DNA of 5,253 nt from WVWW01 sp041568335 (GCA_041568335.1 JBFFZZ010000225.1:1-5253); one strand, 5' to 3'; shown: positions 1 through 5,253, counted from the stretch's first letter. Notes: a model not told the origin generated them from the letters alone. Numbers and translations: made by a program.

Positions 1-638
1 AGGACAACGGTGTCGTCGTACCCGGACGTATCGCGCACGTCGATACGAGTGGAAGATGCGGTCGAGGCAAGCTGACCCCGGGCCGGCTCCCAGACGATCC
101 TGAGCGAGTCGTTCGAACCGGGGCGACTGCCGTCGAGGAAAGCAACGTAGTCGCTGCCCAGCAGTCCCATGTCCCAGAGGTTGAACGCCTCACCTCCGAG
201 ACCGATCTCGGCGATGAGCGTCCCGTAGTCGATGTCGGATGTCGGCGGGTGTGCGGCGACGATCGGGCTGACGATCGCATACGGTACGTCTGCCGCGGTC
301 GTCACCTCGAGATGGAGGTCCGGCGTTTCGTCGGCGCGGGTCAGGATGCGTACCTGCACGTCGCGTGTCTGGCTGTCCGGCACGAAGATCGAGAAGCCGC
401 CTGCGTTGTCGGTCGTTCCGGTTGCCAGCACGTTCTGAGAAACGGCATCGAGAATCTCGACGTCGGCCGAGCGGATCGGCATCGGCGGGGTGGCGCCGGT
501 GAAACCGGTCGGCCCGAACTCGCGGTCGCGATAGTGGGCCACACCGCTGGCGGTCCAATCGGCCTGGAGCGGAACGGCCGCGGCCATCAGCAAGAGCGGG
601 ATCAGGCAGGCGCGCGTTTTGCCCCCGGCGAGACGCAC
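1..638 (-). CDS. Secreted protein with carboxypeptidase-regulatory-like domain, probable N-terminal part of a zinc metalloprotease (3' end outside window)
   Basis: The first 212 codons are visible. The GTG start at 638 is preceded by AAGAGG (650-645) at 6 nt, and only 3 bases separate it from the upstream stop. The GTG start gives a full Sec signal peptide: basic n-region (RLAGGKTR), hydrophobic core at about 10-23, likely cleavage after LQA (residue 26). The ATG at 587 would remove most of it. Residues about 30-110 look like a carboxypeptidase-regulatory or SdrD-B-like beta-sandwich: a GVAHYRDREF strand, PIRSADVEILD, then TDNAGGFSIFVP. Residues 150-212 contain FNLWDMGLLGSDYV and end in SGYDDTVV; the next codon begins CT, so it is Leu. 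In secreted metalloproteases I recall with this layout, a YDD..VLHE.GH segment carries the zinc-binding HExxH. The protease call is therefore inference, since the catalytic motif lies outside the window. A non-enzymatic surface protein is the alternative. Confidence 0.72.
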   Translation of the reverse strand, partial: MRLAGGKTRACLIPLLLMAAAVPLQADWTASGVAHYRDREFGPTGFTGATPPMPIRSADVEILDAVSQNVLATGTTDNAGGFSIFVPDSQTRDVQVRILTRADETPDLHLEVTTAADVPYAIVSPIVAAHPPTSDIDYGTLIAEIGLGGEAFNLWDMGLLGSDYVAFLDGSRPGSNDSLRIVWEPARGQLASTASSTRIDVRDTSGYDDTVV

Positions 639-641
639 CGC

Positions 642-1178
642 CTACCTCTTTTCCGGCTCAAGCACCGTGGCGGGAAACTCGATCGCGCCGAGACGCTCGA
701 CACCCTCGGATCCCGATTCGCCCGCGACGATACCGATCGCGTTGCGGATCACCATGCCGTTCGCATCGCGGCCCTCGACGACGAACTCGACCACGCCGGT
801 CGAGCCCGGCGAGAGGAGTAGCTCGAAGTCGTGGACGGATGAGCCCGTTCTCCGCAACGGTGCACGAAGGGCAAGCCGATCCGGGGCGGCGGGGGCGGGC
901 TTGAACTCCGCGTGCTCGGCCGGGCCGAGCGGGCGCGCAACGATTTGCACCGGGGTCGAGACCGTGAGGGTGGTCCGTTCGAGTGGAACCAGTGGCTCGA
1001 TGCTGAGGCGGAGGACCGGGCCGTCGTTGGGCGTCGCCGCAGGGATCCACTCCGTGCGCAGTCGAACGTGGCCGTCGGGCTCGCTCGCGGGGATCGGCGT
1101 CACGGCGGCAACCCACACGAGGAGCAAGACCCACGACATGAGCGCCGCGGCCCACCGGCGGCGAATCCATCCTGTCAC
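642..1178 (-). CDS. Small secreted protein of unknown function, likely beta-rich
   Basis: This encodes 178 residues from the GTG at 1178. I prefer that start because GGGAG (1190-1186) lies 7 nt upstream; an in-frame ATG at 1217 has no Shine-Dalgarno and would add 13 residues before the signal peptide. The N-terminus has an Arg-Arg-Arg n-region (residues 6-8), a hydrophobic core at about 10-29 (LMSWVLLLVWVAAV) and a likely signal peptidase I site after PA or PAS (residues 31-32). There is no lipobox Cys, so I expect export rather than a lipoprotein. The mature part has alternating hydrophobic strands (VLRLSIEPLVPL, TTLTVSTPVQIVAR, GVVEFVVEGRD), suggesting an immunoglobulin-like or CARDB-like beta-sandwich, but I recognise no family. 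The gene ends 3 bp before the secreted metalloprotease-like gene and its last codons hold that gene's ribosome binding site. The two are almost certainly co-transcribed, and a partner, chaperone or inhibitor role is possible but unproven. Confidence 0.78.
   Translation of the reverse strand: MTGWIRRRWAAALMSWVLLLVWVAAVTPIPASEPDGHVRLRTEWIPAATPNDGPVLRLSIEPLVPLERTTLTVSTPVQIVARPLGPAEHAEFKPAPAAPDRLALRAPLRRTGSSVHDFELLLSPGSTGVVEFVVEGRDANGMVIRNAIGIVAGESGSEGVERLGAIEFPATVLEPEKR
645..650 (-). promoter_or_regulatory. Ribosome binding site deciding the GTG start at 638
   Basis: AAGAGG on the minus strand sits 6 nt before the GTG, inside the final codons of the upstream gene. It supports the GTG over the internal ATG at 587 and implies coupled translation of the two secreted proteins. 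Confidence 0.6.
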
Positions 1179-1185
1179 CGTCCCA

Positions 1186-1190
1186 CTCCC
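1186..1190 (-). promoter_or_regulatory. Ribosome binding site deciding the GTG start at 1178
   Basis: GGGAG on the minus strand, 7 nt before the GTG. No comparable purine-rich site precedes the in-frame ATG at 1217, so the shorter reading is favoured. Confidence 0.5.
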
Positions 1191-1216
1191 AGATTCGAAG
1201 ATTCCCGGCCCCTGCA

Positions 1217-1245
1217 TAAATACGACGGGAAAGGCCCCGCCACAA
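1217..1245 (-). promoter_or_regulatory. Weak candidate promoter for the leftward secreted-protein pair
   Basis: TTGTGG (1245-1240) and TATTTA (1222-1217) are separated by exactly 17 bp and lie about 40 bp upstream of the GTG at 1178. Each hexamer matches only 3 of 6 consensus bases, so spacing and position are the main support. If it is used, transcription would begin near 1210, making the ATG at 1217 untranslatable and the GTG at 1178 the real start. Confidence 0.25.
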
Positions 1246-1272
1246 TCCAGAATTTCCGGAAGAGGCCGAACC

Positions 1273-1303
1273 TCCCGGGCCGCCGGTTGACCTCGGCCCG
1301 GGA
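1273..1303. repeat. Perfect 10-bp inverted repeat around a -35 box, candidate operator
   Basis: The arms TCCCGGGCCG (1273-1282) and CGGCCCGGGA (1294-1303) are exact reverse complements separated by 11 bp. Their centres are 21 bp apart, about two helical turns, as expected for a dimeric regulator contacting one DNA face. The loop contains the -35 hexamer TTGACC. Each arm also contains CCCGGG. In DNA this GC-rich, such a repeat can arise by chance, so the regulatory reading is tentative. Confidence 0.4.
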
Positions 1304-1315
1304 TCGCCGCATAGT
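1287..1315 (+). promoter_or_regulatory. Sigma70-type promoter for the gene at 1322, predicted leaderless
   Basis: The -35 box TTGACC (1287-1292, 5 of 6 consensus) and the -10 box CATAGT (1310-1315, 4 of 6) are separated by 17 bp. Initiation 6-7 bp after the -10 box falls at 1321-1322, on or beside the A of the ATG. The bases just before the ATG (atagttacctt) contain no Shine-Dalgarno. Both observations point to a leaderless transcript. Confidence 0.55.
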
Positions 1316-1321
1316 TACCTT

Positions 1322-1717
1322 ATGGCCGCCTCCGACACGCAAAAGTCCGGTGTTCTCGCCCGTACGCTGAACGATATCGGGCAGTTCGCGGAGCACCTGC
1401 CGGCAACCCGCAAGCAGGACCTCGAGCCGGGGGACTGCGTGATCGTCTCGACCAAGAACTCGGTCTACCGCCTGCAGGCCCTCGGCGGCGACCTCTTTCA
1501 CGCGTCCGGTGGCTGGTTCGAGCAGAACCAAGCGCCGCGCACCGTGACGGTCAACGGCTGCACGTTCGGCGGGCTGGCCATCGGGACGGACATCGTCGCG
1601 GGGATCGGCTTGTTCCTCGAATTCGGAAACAACGTATCCACGACCCGCATCCGCGACGTCCGCGTGATCCGGCTGAGCGAGACTCAAGGCCAGGATCAGA
1701 ACCGGTTCGTCAACTGA
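1322..1717 (+). CDS. Hypothetical protein, 131 residues, soluble, beta-rich
   Basis: I do not recognise a named family. The reading is well supported by a strong upstream promoter, the ATG placed at the predicted transcription start, and convincing codon and residue usage. There is no signal peptide or membrane segment, so it is probably cytosolic. Residues 1-30 look helical (VLARTLNDIGQFAEHL). From about 33 to 117 there is a compact beta-type domain: DLEPGDCVIVSTKNSVYRLQ, then SGGWFEQ, RTVTVNGCTFGG, TDIVAGIGLFLEFGNN and TTRIRDVRVIRL. The Gly-Asp turn followed by a strand and the G-W-F and NGCTFGG signatures look like conserved structural motifs rather than catalytic ones. Cys39 and Cys80 are the only cysteines. 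The last 14 residues are polar and probably disordered. It is the only rightward gene here, flanked by a divergent spacer and a convergent operon, so it is a separate transcription unit whose partners cannot be read from context. Confidence 0.8.
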   Translation: MAASDTQKSGVLARTLNDIGQFAEHLPATRKQDLEPGDCVIVSTKNSVYRLQALGGDLFHASGGWFEQNQAPRTVTVNGCTFGGLAIGTDIVAGIGLFLEFGNNVSTTRIRDVRVIRLSETQGQDQNRFVN

Positions 1718-1721
1718 CCGT

Positions 1722-2417
1722 CTATTTCACCCGCTTGATGTAACCGCGCGGGTTGAAGCTGACGAAGTACTTCTCGCGCGACGAATCGATCACGTACCCG
1801 TCGTGTTCCGCCAGATACGCGTCGATCGCTTCCATCGGCCCCGGACCGCTCGCGGGATCGATCGGGTTTCCGTTGATGTTGCTGTCCTCGACGATCACAT
1901 AGCTTCCGGGGGTCACCATCGGTGCGTAGATCTCGAGCTCGCGCAGCACGTGGCTCTTTGAATGGTCCGAGTCGAGGACGACGAGCACGGTCTCCGCATC
2001 GCCGACGAACTCGCGCACCTGACGGACGATCTCATCGGAAGTCGAGCTGCCGATCAGGTAGGTCGTCCGCGGGTGGGTCGGGTGGCCCTGCTTGATGTCG
2101 ACCACGTCGATCGTGACGATCCGGCCTTTCCCGATGAGATCGCAGAGCGAGCCCATGAAGCAGGCGCTACCGCCGCGGTTGGTCCCGCACTCGATGATCA
2201 CGTCGGGTTGGACGGCGAAGAAGATCTCCTGGTAGATCCACAGATCCAGCGGGCATTTCAGCAGCGGCGCGCCGAACCAGTGGGTGTTCTGCCAGGTGGA
2301 CTTGGCCGAATAGTAGTAGCTGCGGTGAAACTGCCGGGCGAAGAACCGCGCCACCGGGCGGGAACGGTAGACCCGCTTGGAGATGGACTGGCGCAGCTTT
2401 TGGATCGGCTTCAGCAC
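1722..2417 (-). CDS. Cephalosporin hydroxylase (CmcI)-family SAM-dependent methyltransferase
   Basis: This is a 231-residue protein of the CmcI/rhamnosyl O-methyltransferase type. The N-terminus (1-32) is basic (Lys/Arg-rich). Family hallmarks follow: WQNTHWFGAPLLKCPLDLW (42-60) and YQEI, the SAM-binding loop ECGTNRGGSA (76-85), strand GRIVTIDVVD (98-107), DSDHS (149-153), YVIVEDSNINGN (173-184), PGPMEAIDAYL (192-202), and the C-terminal KYFVSFNPRGYIKR (216-229). D151, E177 and D178 have the spacing of the Mg-binding acidic triad I recall for CmcI, so an active metal-dependent methyltransferase is likely. Despite the family name, members usually act as O-methyltransferases on sugars or secondary metabolites, and I see nothing here for cephalosporins. 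The start is GTG; the only internal ATG is far inside, at residue 88. No clear Shine-Dalgarno is present, and the gene begins 11 bp after the likely upstream stop, so translation may depend on coupling. It is last in the operon and converges with the 131-residue gene. Confidence 0.9.
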   Translation of the reverse strand: MLKPIQKLRQSISKRVYRSRPVARFFARQFHRSYYYSAKSTWQNTHWFGAPLLKCPLDLWIYQEIFFAVQPDVIIECGTNRGGSACFMGSLCDLIGKGRIVTIDVVDIKQGHPTHPRTTYLIGSSTSDEIVRQVREFVGDAETVLVVLDSDHSKSHVLRELEIYAPMVTPGSYVIVEDSNINGNPIDPASGPGPMEAIDAYLAEHDGYVIDSSREKYFVSFNPRGYIKRVK

Positions 2418-2428
2418 GGGGCGCCATG

Positions 2429-3741
2429 CTACCCCAAACCGCCCTCGCGGTCGCGGTCCGGCTCGACGTTCGGGGCGACTTGAAGATCTCGCCGCCCTTC
2501 ATCACGAAACGGACGTCCTCGAACCGCCGGACGTCCTCGATCGGATCGCCCGGGACGGCGATGAGGTCGGCCAGCAGTCCCGGAGCGATCCGCGCCCGGT
2601 CGTCGACACCGAGCAGGTCGGCGGCGTAGATCGTCGCGCTCCGGATCGCCTCGACCGGCTGCATGCCCAGTCGGACGCGCACGGCGAGCTGCTGCGCATT
2701 GAGACCGTGCGCGTAGACCCCCGCATCGGTGCCGTAGGCCATCTTGACGCCCGCCTTGACCGCCCGTGTGAAGGACTTCTCACGGCGCGGAAAGACGTAC
2801 TTCGCCTTCTCCCGGCTGACCGGTGGCAGGTTTTCCACATCGACGACTCCGGGCGGGTAGATGTTCATCACGAGATAGGTGTCGTGCTTCTTGAACAGCT
2901 CGATCGCCTCGTCGTCGAGCAGCGAGCCGTGCTCGACCGAGTCGACACCGGCGCGGATCGCGGCCTTGATGCCCTCGGTCCCGTGCGCGTGCGCGGCGAT
3001 CTTGAGCCCGTGGCGATGCGTCTCCTCGACCGCCGCTCTCAGCTCCGCGTCGCTGTACTGCTGGGCGCCGACGGGCCCCTCGAACGAGAGCACGCCCGCA
3101 GTCGCGCAGATCTTGATCACCTTGGCGCCGTGCTTGATCTGGTAACGGATCGCCTGGAGCACCTCGTCGATCCCGTCCGCGGTCCCGTCCTCGGGCCGCT
3201 CCTCCAGCACGCCGGGGACGAAGCCGGTGGAGTCGCAGTGCCCTCCGGTGATGGAGATCGATTGGCGCGCCGGAAACATGCGTGGCCCGATCACGTCGCC
3301 GCGCTCGATCGCGTGCATCAACGCGATGTCCGGCCCGGCGACGAAGGCACCGACGTCGCGAACCGTGGTGAAACCGGCCAGCAGCGTCTTGCGGGCGTGG
3401 GCCACCCCACGCAGCGCGGCGTCCTCGCTGGTCTCGCGCACCTTGCGGTTGGTCCAGTCGCCCGAGATCTGCATCGTCAGGTGCGTGTGCACGTCGATCA
3501 GACCGGGAGCGAGGACGAGCCCCGATAGGTCGATCTCGGTGGCCCCCGCGGGGACGCTCGCGGGGTTCACGGCGACGATCCGGTCGTCTTCGATCACCAA
3601 CGTCGCGGGCGTGATGACGCGCCCCGCGTCGACATCGAGCATGCCGTCGGCCCGCAGGACCGTGACCTCGGCGCCGTTGACCGACGGCGCCGACACAAGC
3701 GCCAGCAAACCCATCGAGACGATCGTCCGGAACATCTTCAT
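2429..3741 (-). CDS. Exported metal-dependent amidohydrolase (imidazolonepropionase/Xaa-Pro dipeptidase-like), frameshifted near its C-terminus
   Basis: The ATG at 3741 follows AAGGAG at 6 nt. Residues 1-24 are a Sec signal peptide (MKMFRTIVSMGLLALVSAPS, cleavage near VNG or NGA), so it acts outside the cytoplasm. The fold is the binuclear amidohydrolase barrel. A small beta domain at about 25-80 leads to APGLIDVHTHL with metal ligands H85 and H87. ITGGHCD (164-170) and GAKVIKICATAGV (205-217) follow, with K210 the likely carboxylated bridging lysine. Then come KIAAHAHG (H251/H253), VDSVEHG (H271) and MAYGTDAG (catalytic D339). The C-terminal beta domain ends at RFVMKGGEIFK (421). All core residues are present. 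Relatives I recall include Xaa-Arg/Xaa-Lys dipeptidases, but the substrate here cannot be read from sequence. After K421 the frame is lost: restoring one base adds 16 residues (VAPNVEPDRDREGGLG) and a stop at 2431-2429, for 437 residues in total. As read, the frame would run 103 nonsense codons into the next gene. Confidence 0.88.
2471..2490 (-). other. Probable single-base deletion (frameshift) in the amidohydrolase gene
   Basis: On the minus strand, ATC TTC AAG (2487-2479) is followed by TCGCCCC. Reading continues sensibly only if one base is added after AAG, giving GTC GCC CCG AAC GTC GAG and on to TAG at 2431-2429. The restored frame has G or C in the third position of 15 of its 16 codons and stops 11 bp before the next gene. 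No slippery heptamer is present, so this is more likely a sequencing or assembly error or a real late indel than programmed frameshifting. Confidence 0.72.
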
Positions 3742-3747
3742 CGAGGT

Positions 3748-3753
3748 CTCCTT
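3748..3753 (-). promoter_or_regulatory. Strong ribosome binding site deciding the amidohydrolase start
   Basis: AAGGAG on the minus strand lies 6 nt before the ATG at 3741, within the 23-bp gap after the condensing-enzyme stop. It fixes the start and excludes the much longer open frame that continues upstream to about 4179. Confidence 0.8.
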
Positions 3754-3764
3754 GAACCCGTCGA

Positions 3765-4820
3765 TCAACAGCGGTAGAGCGCGGCGCCCCAGCTCAACCC
3801 GCTCCCCAAAGCGACGAAGCAGACGAGCCGGCCCGCCGACAGGTTCCTTGCCGTCCTCGCTTCGTGGAACGCCATCGGTAGCGTCGCGGCGGTCGTGTTG
3901 CCGTACTTCTGGATGTTGTTGTAGACCCTCGAGTCGGGCAGCCCCAACGTCTTCTGCACGGTCTCGTTGATGCGCAAGTTGGCCTGGTGCATGATCAACA
4001 GGTCGAGATCGTCGATGGAGTAACCGTTTGCCGCCAGGATCTCCTCGACCGCCTGGGGCATCACGGTGACCGCGACCTTGAAAACCTCGCGGCCGACGAC
4101 GATCGGGATCGTGTCCCCCTTCTCGAACATCTCCGGGCTGAAATAGGGCCGCCGGGCGCTGCCGCCGCTGGGGACCCACATCTTCTCGACGTGCGCGCCG
4201 TCGGCGTGCACGGACACGGCCTCGATCCCCCCTCGGGTCCGCTCGTCCGCGGAAACCACGAACGCTCCGGCGCCGTCGCCGAACAAGACGGTTCGATCAC
4301 GGAAGCGTGTATTCCACGCACGCTCCGCCTCGCCGACGTCGCGATCCGACTGTCCCAGGATGACGTCCCACGATTTCCACGGCATGAACCCGCCGTGCAC
4401 CTCGGCTCCGATCAGCAAGATGTTCCGGTACTGTCCCGCGCGGATCATCGCATCGGCGAGCTGCAGCCCGTAGACGAAACCGGAGCACTGCAGGCGGATG
4501 TCCAAAGCCCCGACGCCGCTCAAACCGAACTTGTGCTGGAAGACGGGCGCCGATCCGGGAAAATAAAAGTCGGGGGTCATCGTCGCGAACAGGATGTAGT
4601 CGATGTCCGTCTTTTCCAGACCGGCGTCCGCGACGGCCCGCTCGGCAGCCGGCAGCGCAAGATCGCTCGTCGCCTCATCGAGCCCGGCGAAGTGCCGCGT
4701 TACGATCCCGGTACGGCGTAAGATCCAGTCGTCGCTGGTGTCCATCACGCGCGACAGCCGATGGTTGTCGACCACGTTGTCGGGGACATGCATCCCCGTC
4801 CCGCGGATCACCGCGCGCAT
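3765..4820 (-). CDS. 3-oxoacyl-ACP synthase III (FabH-like condensing enzyme)
   Basis: This is a 351-residue thiolase-fold enzyme expected to condense an acyl-CoA starter with malonyl-ACP or a similar extender in the cytoplasm. The N-terminal half has GTGMHVPDNVVDN (7-19), SDDWILRRTGIVTRH (29-43, the usual FabH W-I-x-x-R-T-G-I region), TPDFYFPGSA (82-91) and the nucleophile C112 in DIRLQCSGFVYGLQLADAMI. Further motifs are LFGDGAGAFVVS (179-190), H278 in IMHQANLRI, and N308 in YGNTTAATLPMA. The Cys-His-Asn triad is complete, so it should be catalytically active. It is longer than E. coli FabH (about 317 residues), largely because of an insert at about 141-177 before the GDGAGA motif, so a specialised starter-unit enzyme is as likely as housekeeping FabH. 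The ATG at 4820 shares one base with the stop of the upstream methyltransferase, implying coupled translation. The frame stays open further upstream to 5105, but that stretch is the other reading frame of the methyltransferase. Confidence 0.93.
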   Translation of the reverse strand: MRAVIRGTGMHVPDNVVDNHRLSRVMDTSDDWILRRTGIVTRHFAGLDEATSDLALPAAERAVADAGLEKTDIDYILFATMTPDFYFPGSAPVFQHKFGLSGVGALDIRLQCSGFVYGLQLADAMIRAGQYRNILLIGAEVHGGFMPWKSWDVILGQSDRDVGEAERAWNTRFRDRTVLFGDGAGAFVVSADERTRGGIEAVSVHADGAHVEKMWVPSGGSARRPYFSPEMFEKGDTIPIVVGREVFKVAVTVMPQAVEEILAANGYSIDDLDLLIMHQANLRINETVQKTLGLPDSRVYNNIQKYGNTTAATLPMAFHEARTARNLSAGRLVCFVALGSGLSWGAALYRC

Positions 4821-5253
4821 CAGGTGTCCGCCTTCGTCGCCATGCCCAAGGCGACCGTCACGCGTTGCTCGCTGAGGTTGCGCACGTAGTTCTTCAGCTT
4901 GGCCCGCGCGTTGTCCCCCATCAACAGGTGGATCCCGATCGGTGGAGGGCCGTCGGCCTCGATGCGTGAAAACGTCTCGCTGAAAAACTCGATCGATGGC
5001 TGAACCGTCTGAACCCATCGGTCGATGTGCAGACCGGCCGATTCCATCGCCGCACGCGCGCGGTCTTCCGTGGCCAGCAAGCTCATCGACGCGTCCTCGG
5101 CCCATGGCGCGGGATACAGGGGCTCGGCACCGCTGCCTCGAAAGATGTCGTGGAACAGCAACCGGCCACCGGGTTCGAGCACGCGCGCGATCTCGGCATA
5201 GAAACGATCCTTGTCGGCGATGTTCATCTGGACGTGCTCGGTCCAGGCGACAT
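4820..5253 (-). CDS. SAM-dependent methyltransferase, class I (N-terminal part outside window)
   Basis: The C-terminal 143 residues are visible; the gene continues past the right edge. The first readable codons give VAWTEHVQMNIADKDRFYAE, then IARVLEPGGRLLFHD (21-35 of the visible part). This is the characteristic post-motif region of UbiE/Methyltransf_11-type enzymes, where an acidic/hydrophobic strand is followed by the R-V-L-x-P-G-G turn and strand five. The HVQMNI sequence resembles sarcosine/dimethylglycine and related small-molecule methyltransferases. The SAM-binding glycine loop would lie upstream and cannot be checked. The C-terminal 60 residues (about 82-143) form a helical cap, probably covering the substrate site, with an amphipathic stretch around ARAKLKNYVRNL. 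The gene overlaps the condensing enzyme by one base (TGATG), so the pair is co-translated. The substrate is unknown; its position next to the ketoacyl synthase suggests an acyl-derived or quinone-like acceptor. Confidence 0.85.
   Translation of the reverse strand, partial: VAWTEHVQMNIADKDRFYAEIARVLEPGGRLLFHDIFRGSGAEPLYPAPWAEDASMSLLATEDRARAAMESAGLHIDRWVQTVQPSIEFFSETFSRIEADGPPPIGIHLLMGDNARAKLKNYVRNLSEQRVTVALGMATKADT

Noticed and set aside
1699..1708. Palindrome GAACCGGTTC as terminator or operator
   Set aside because: It lies inside the coding end of the 131-residue gene, has no loop and no T tract after it, and a 10-bp palindrome is common by chance.
2167..2417. True overprinting of two genes in different frames
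   Set aside because: The overlapping frame has no recognisable motif and disappears once one base is restored near 2479.
2425..2427. ATG as start of the CmcI-type gene
   Set aside because: It is not in frame with the methyltransferase; the GTG at 2417 is.
2377..3528. Long plus-strand open frame of 383 codons
   Set aside because: It lies opposite the amidohydrolase, is dominated by Arg, Asp, Val and Leu typical of antisense frames in GC-rich DNA, and shows no family motif. The same applies to the plus-strand frames at 619-1290, 3227-3970 and 3987-4721.
2167..4179. A single 670-codon open frame on the minus strand covering the amidohydrolase
   Set aside because: Its first 146 codons are the alternative frame of the condensing enzyme and its last 103 are the alternative frame of the CmcI-type gene. 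The strong ribosome binding site at 3753-3748 and signal peptide fix the start at 3741, and the frameshift explains the false 3' extension.
4821..5105. N-terminal extension of the KAS III frame to an ATG at 5105
   Set aside because: This stretch encodes the methyltransferase in another frame. The extension is Arg/Gly/Asp-rich shadow sequence, while residue 1 at 4820 matches the normal start of FabH-type enzymes.
1..5253. tRNA, rRNA, CRISPR arrays, insertion sequences, riboswitches
   Set aside because: I saw no cloverleaf, no spaced direct repeats, no transposase motif and no untranslated stretch long enough for a riboswitch. The longest non-coding stretch is 143 bp (1179-1321).

Overview
This is a GC-rich bacterial window with no RNA genes, insertion sequences or CRISPR repeats that I can see. 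It is gene-dense, with three probable GTG starts and Sec-type signal peptides on three proteins. That fits a high-GC Gram-negative soil or aquatic lineage of Myxococcota, Acidobacteriota or other 'deltaproteobacterial-grade' type. No single gene fixes the taxonomy, so this placement is an inference.

Left block (1-1178, minus strand): two genes in tandem, read leftward. The upstream gene (1178-642) encodes a small secreted protein of unknown function. Three bases later begins a larger secreted protein (638-1, cut by the window edge). It has a carboxypeptidase-regulatory-like beta domain, and its last visible residues look like the lead-in to the HExxH helix of a zinc metalloprotease.

Divergent spacer (1179-1321): this holds a good sigma70-like promoter for the rightward gene. 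The promoter lies so close to the ATG at 1322 that the mRNA is predicted to be leaderless. A perfect 10-bp inverted repeat brackets its -35 box and may be an operator.

The only plus-strand gene (1322-1717) encodes a 131-residue cytosolic protein I cannot name. It ends 4 bp from the end of the convergent operon.

Right block (1722-5253, minus strand, read leftward): a compact four-gene operon. In order of transcription it encodes a SAM-dependent methyltransferase (N-terminus outside the window), a ketoacyl-ACP synthase III-type condensing enzyme with an intact Cys-His-Asn triad, an exported metal-dependent amidohydrolase of the imidazolonepropionase/Xaa-Pro dipeptidase-like group, and a cephalosporin hydroxylase (CmcI)-type methyltransferase. 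The condensing enzyme and two methyltransferases suggest synthesis and methyl-tailoring of a small acyl-derived product or lipid. The exported hydrolase is harder to fit. The amidohydrolase frame is broken near its C-terminus by what looks like one missing base at about 2479; restoring it gives a 437-residue protein that stops 11 bp before the next gene.
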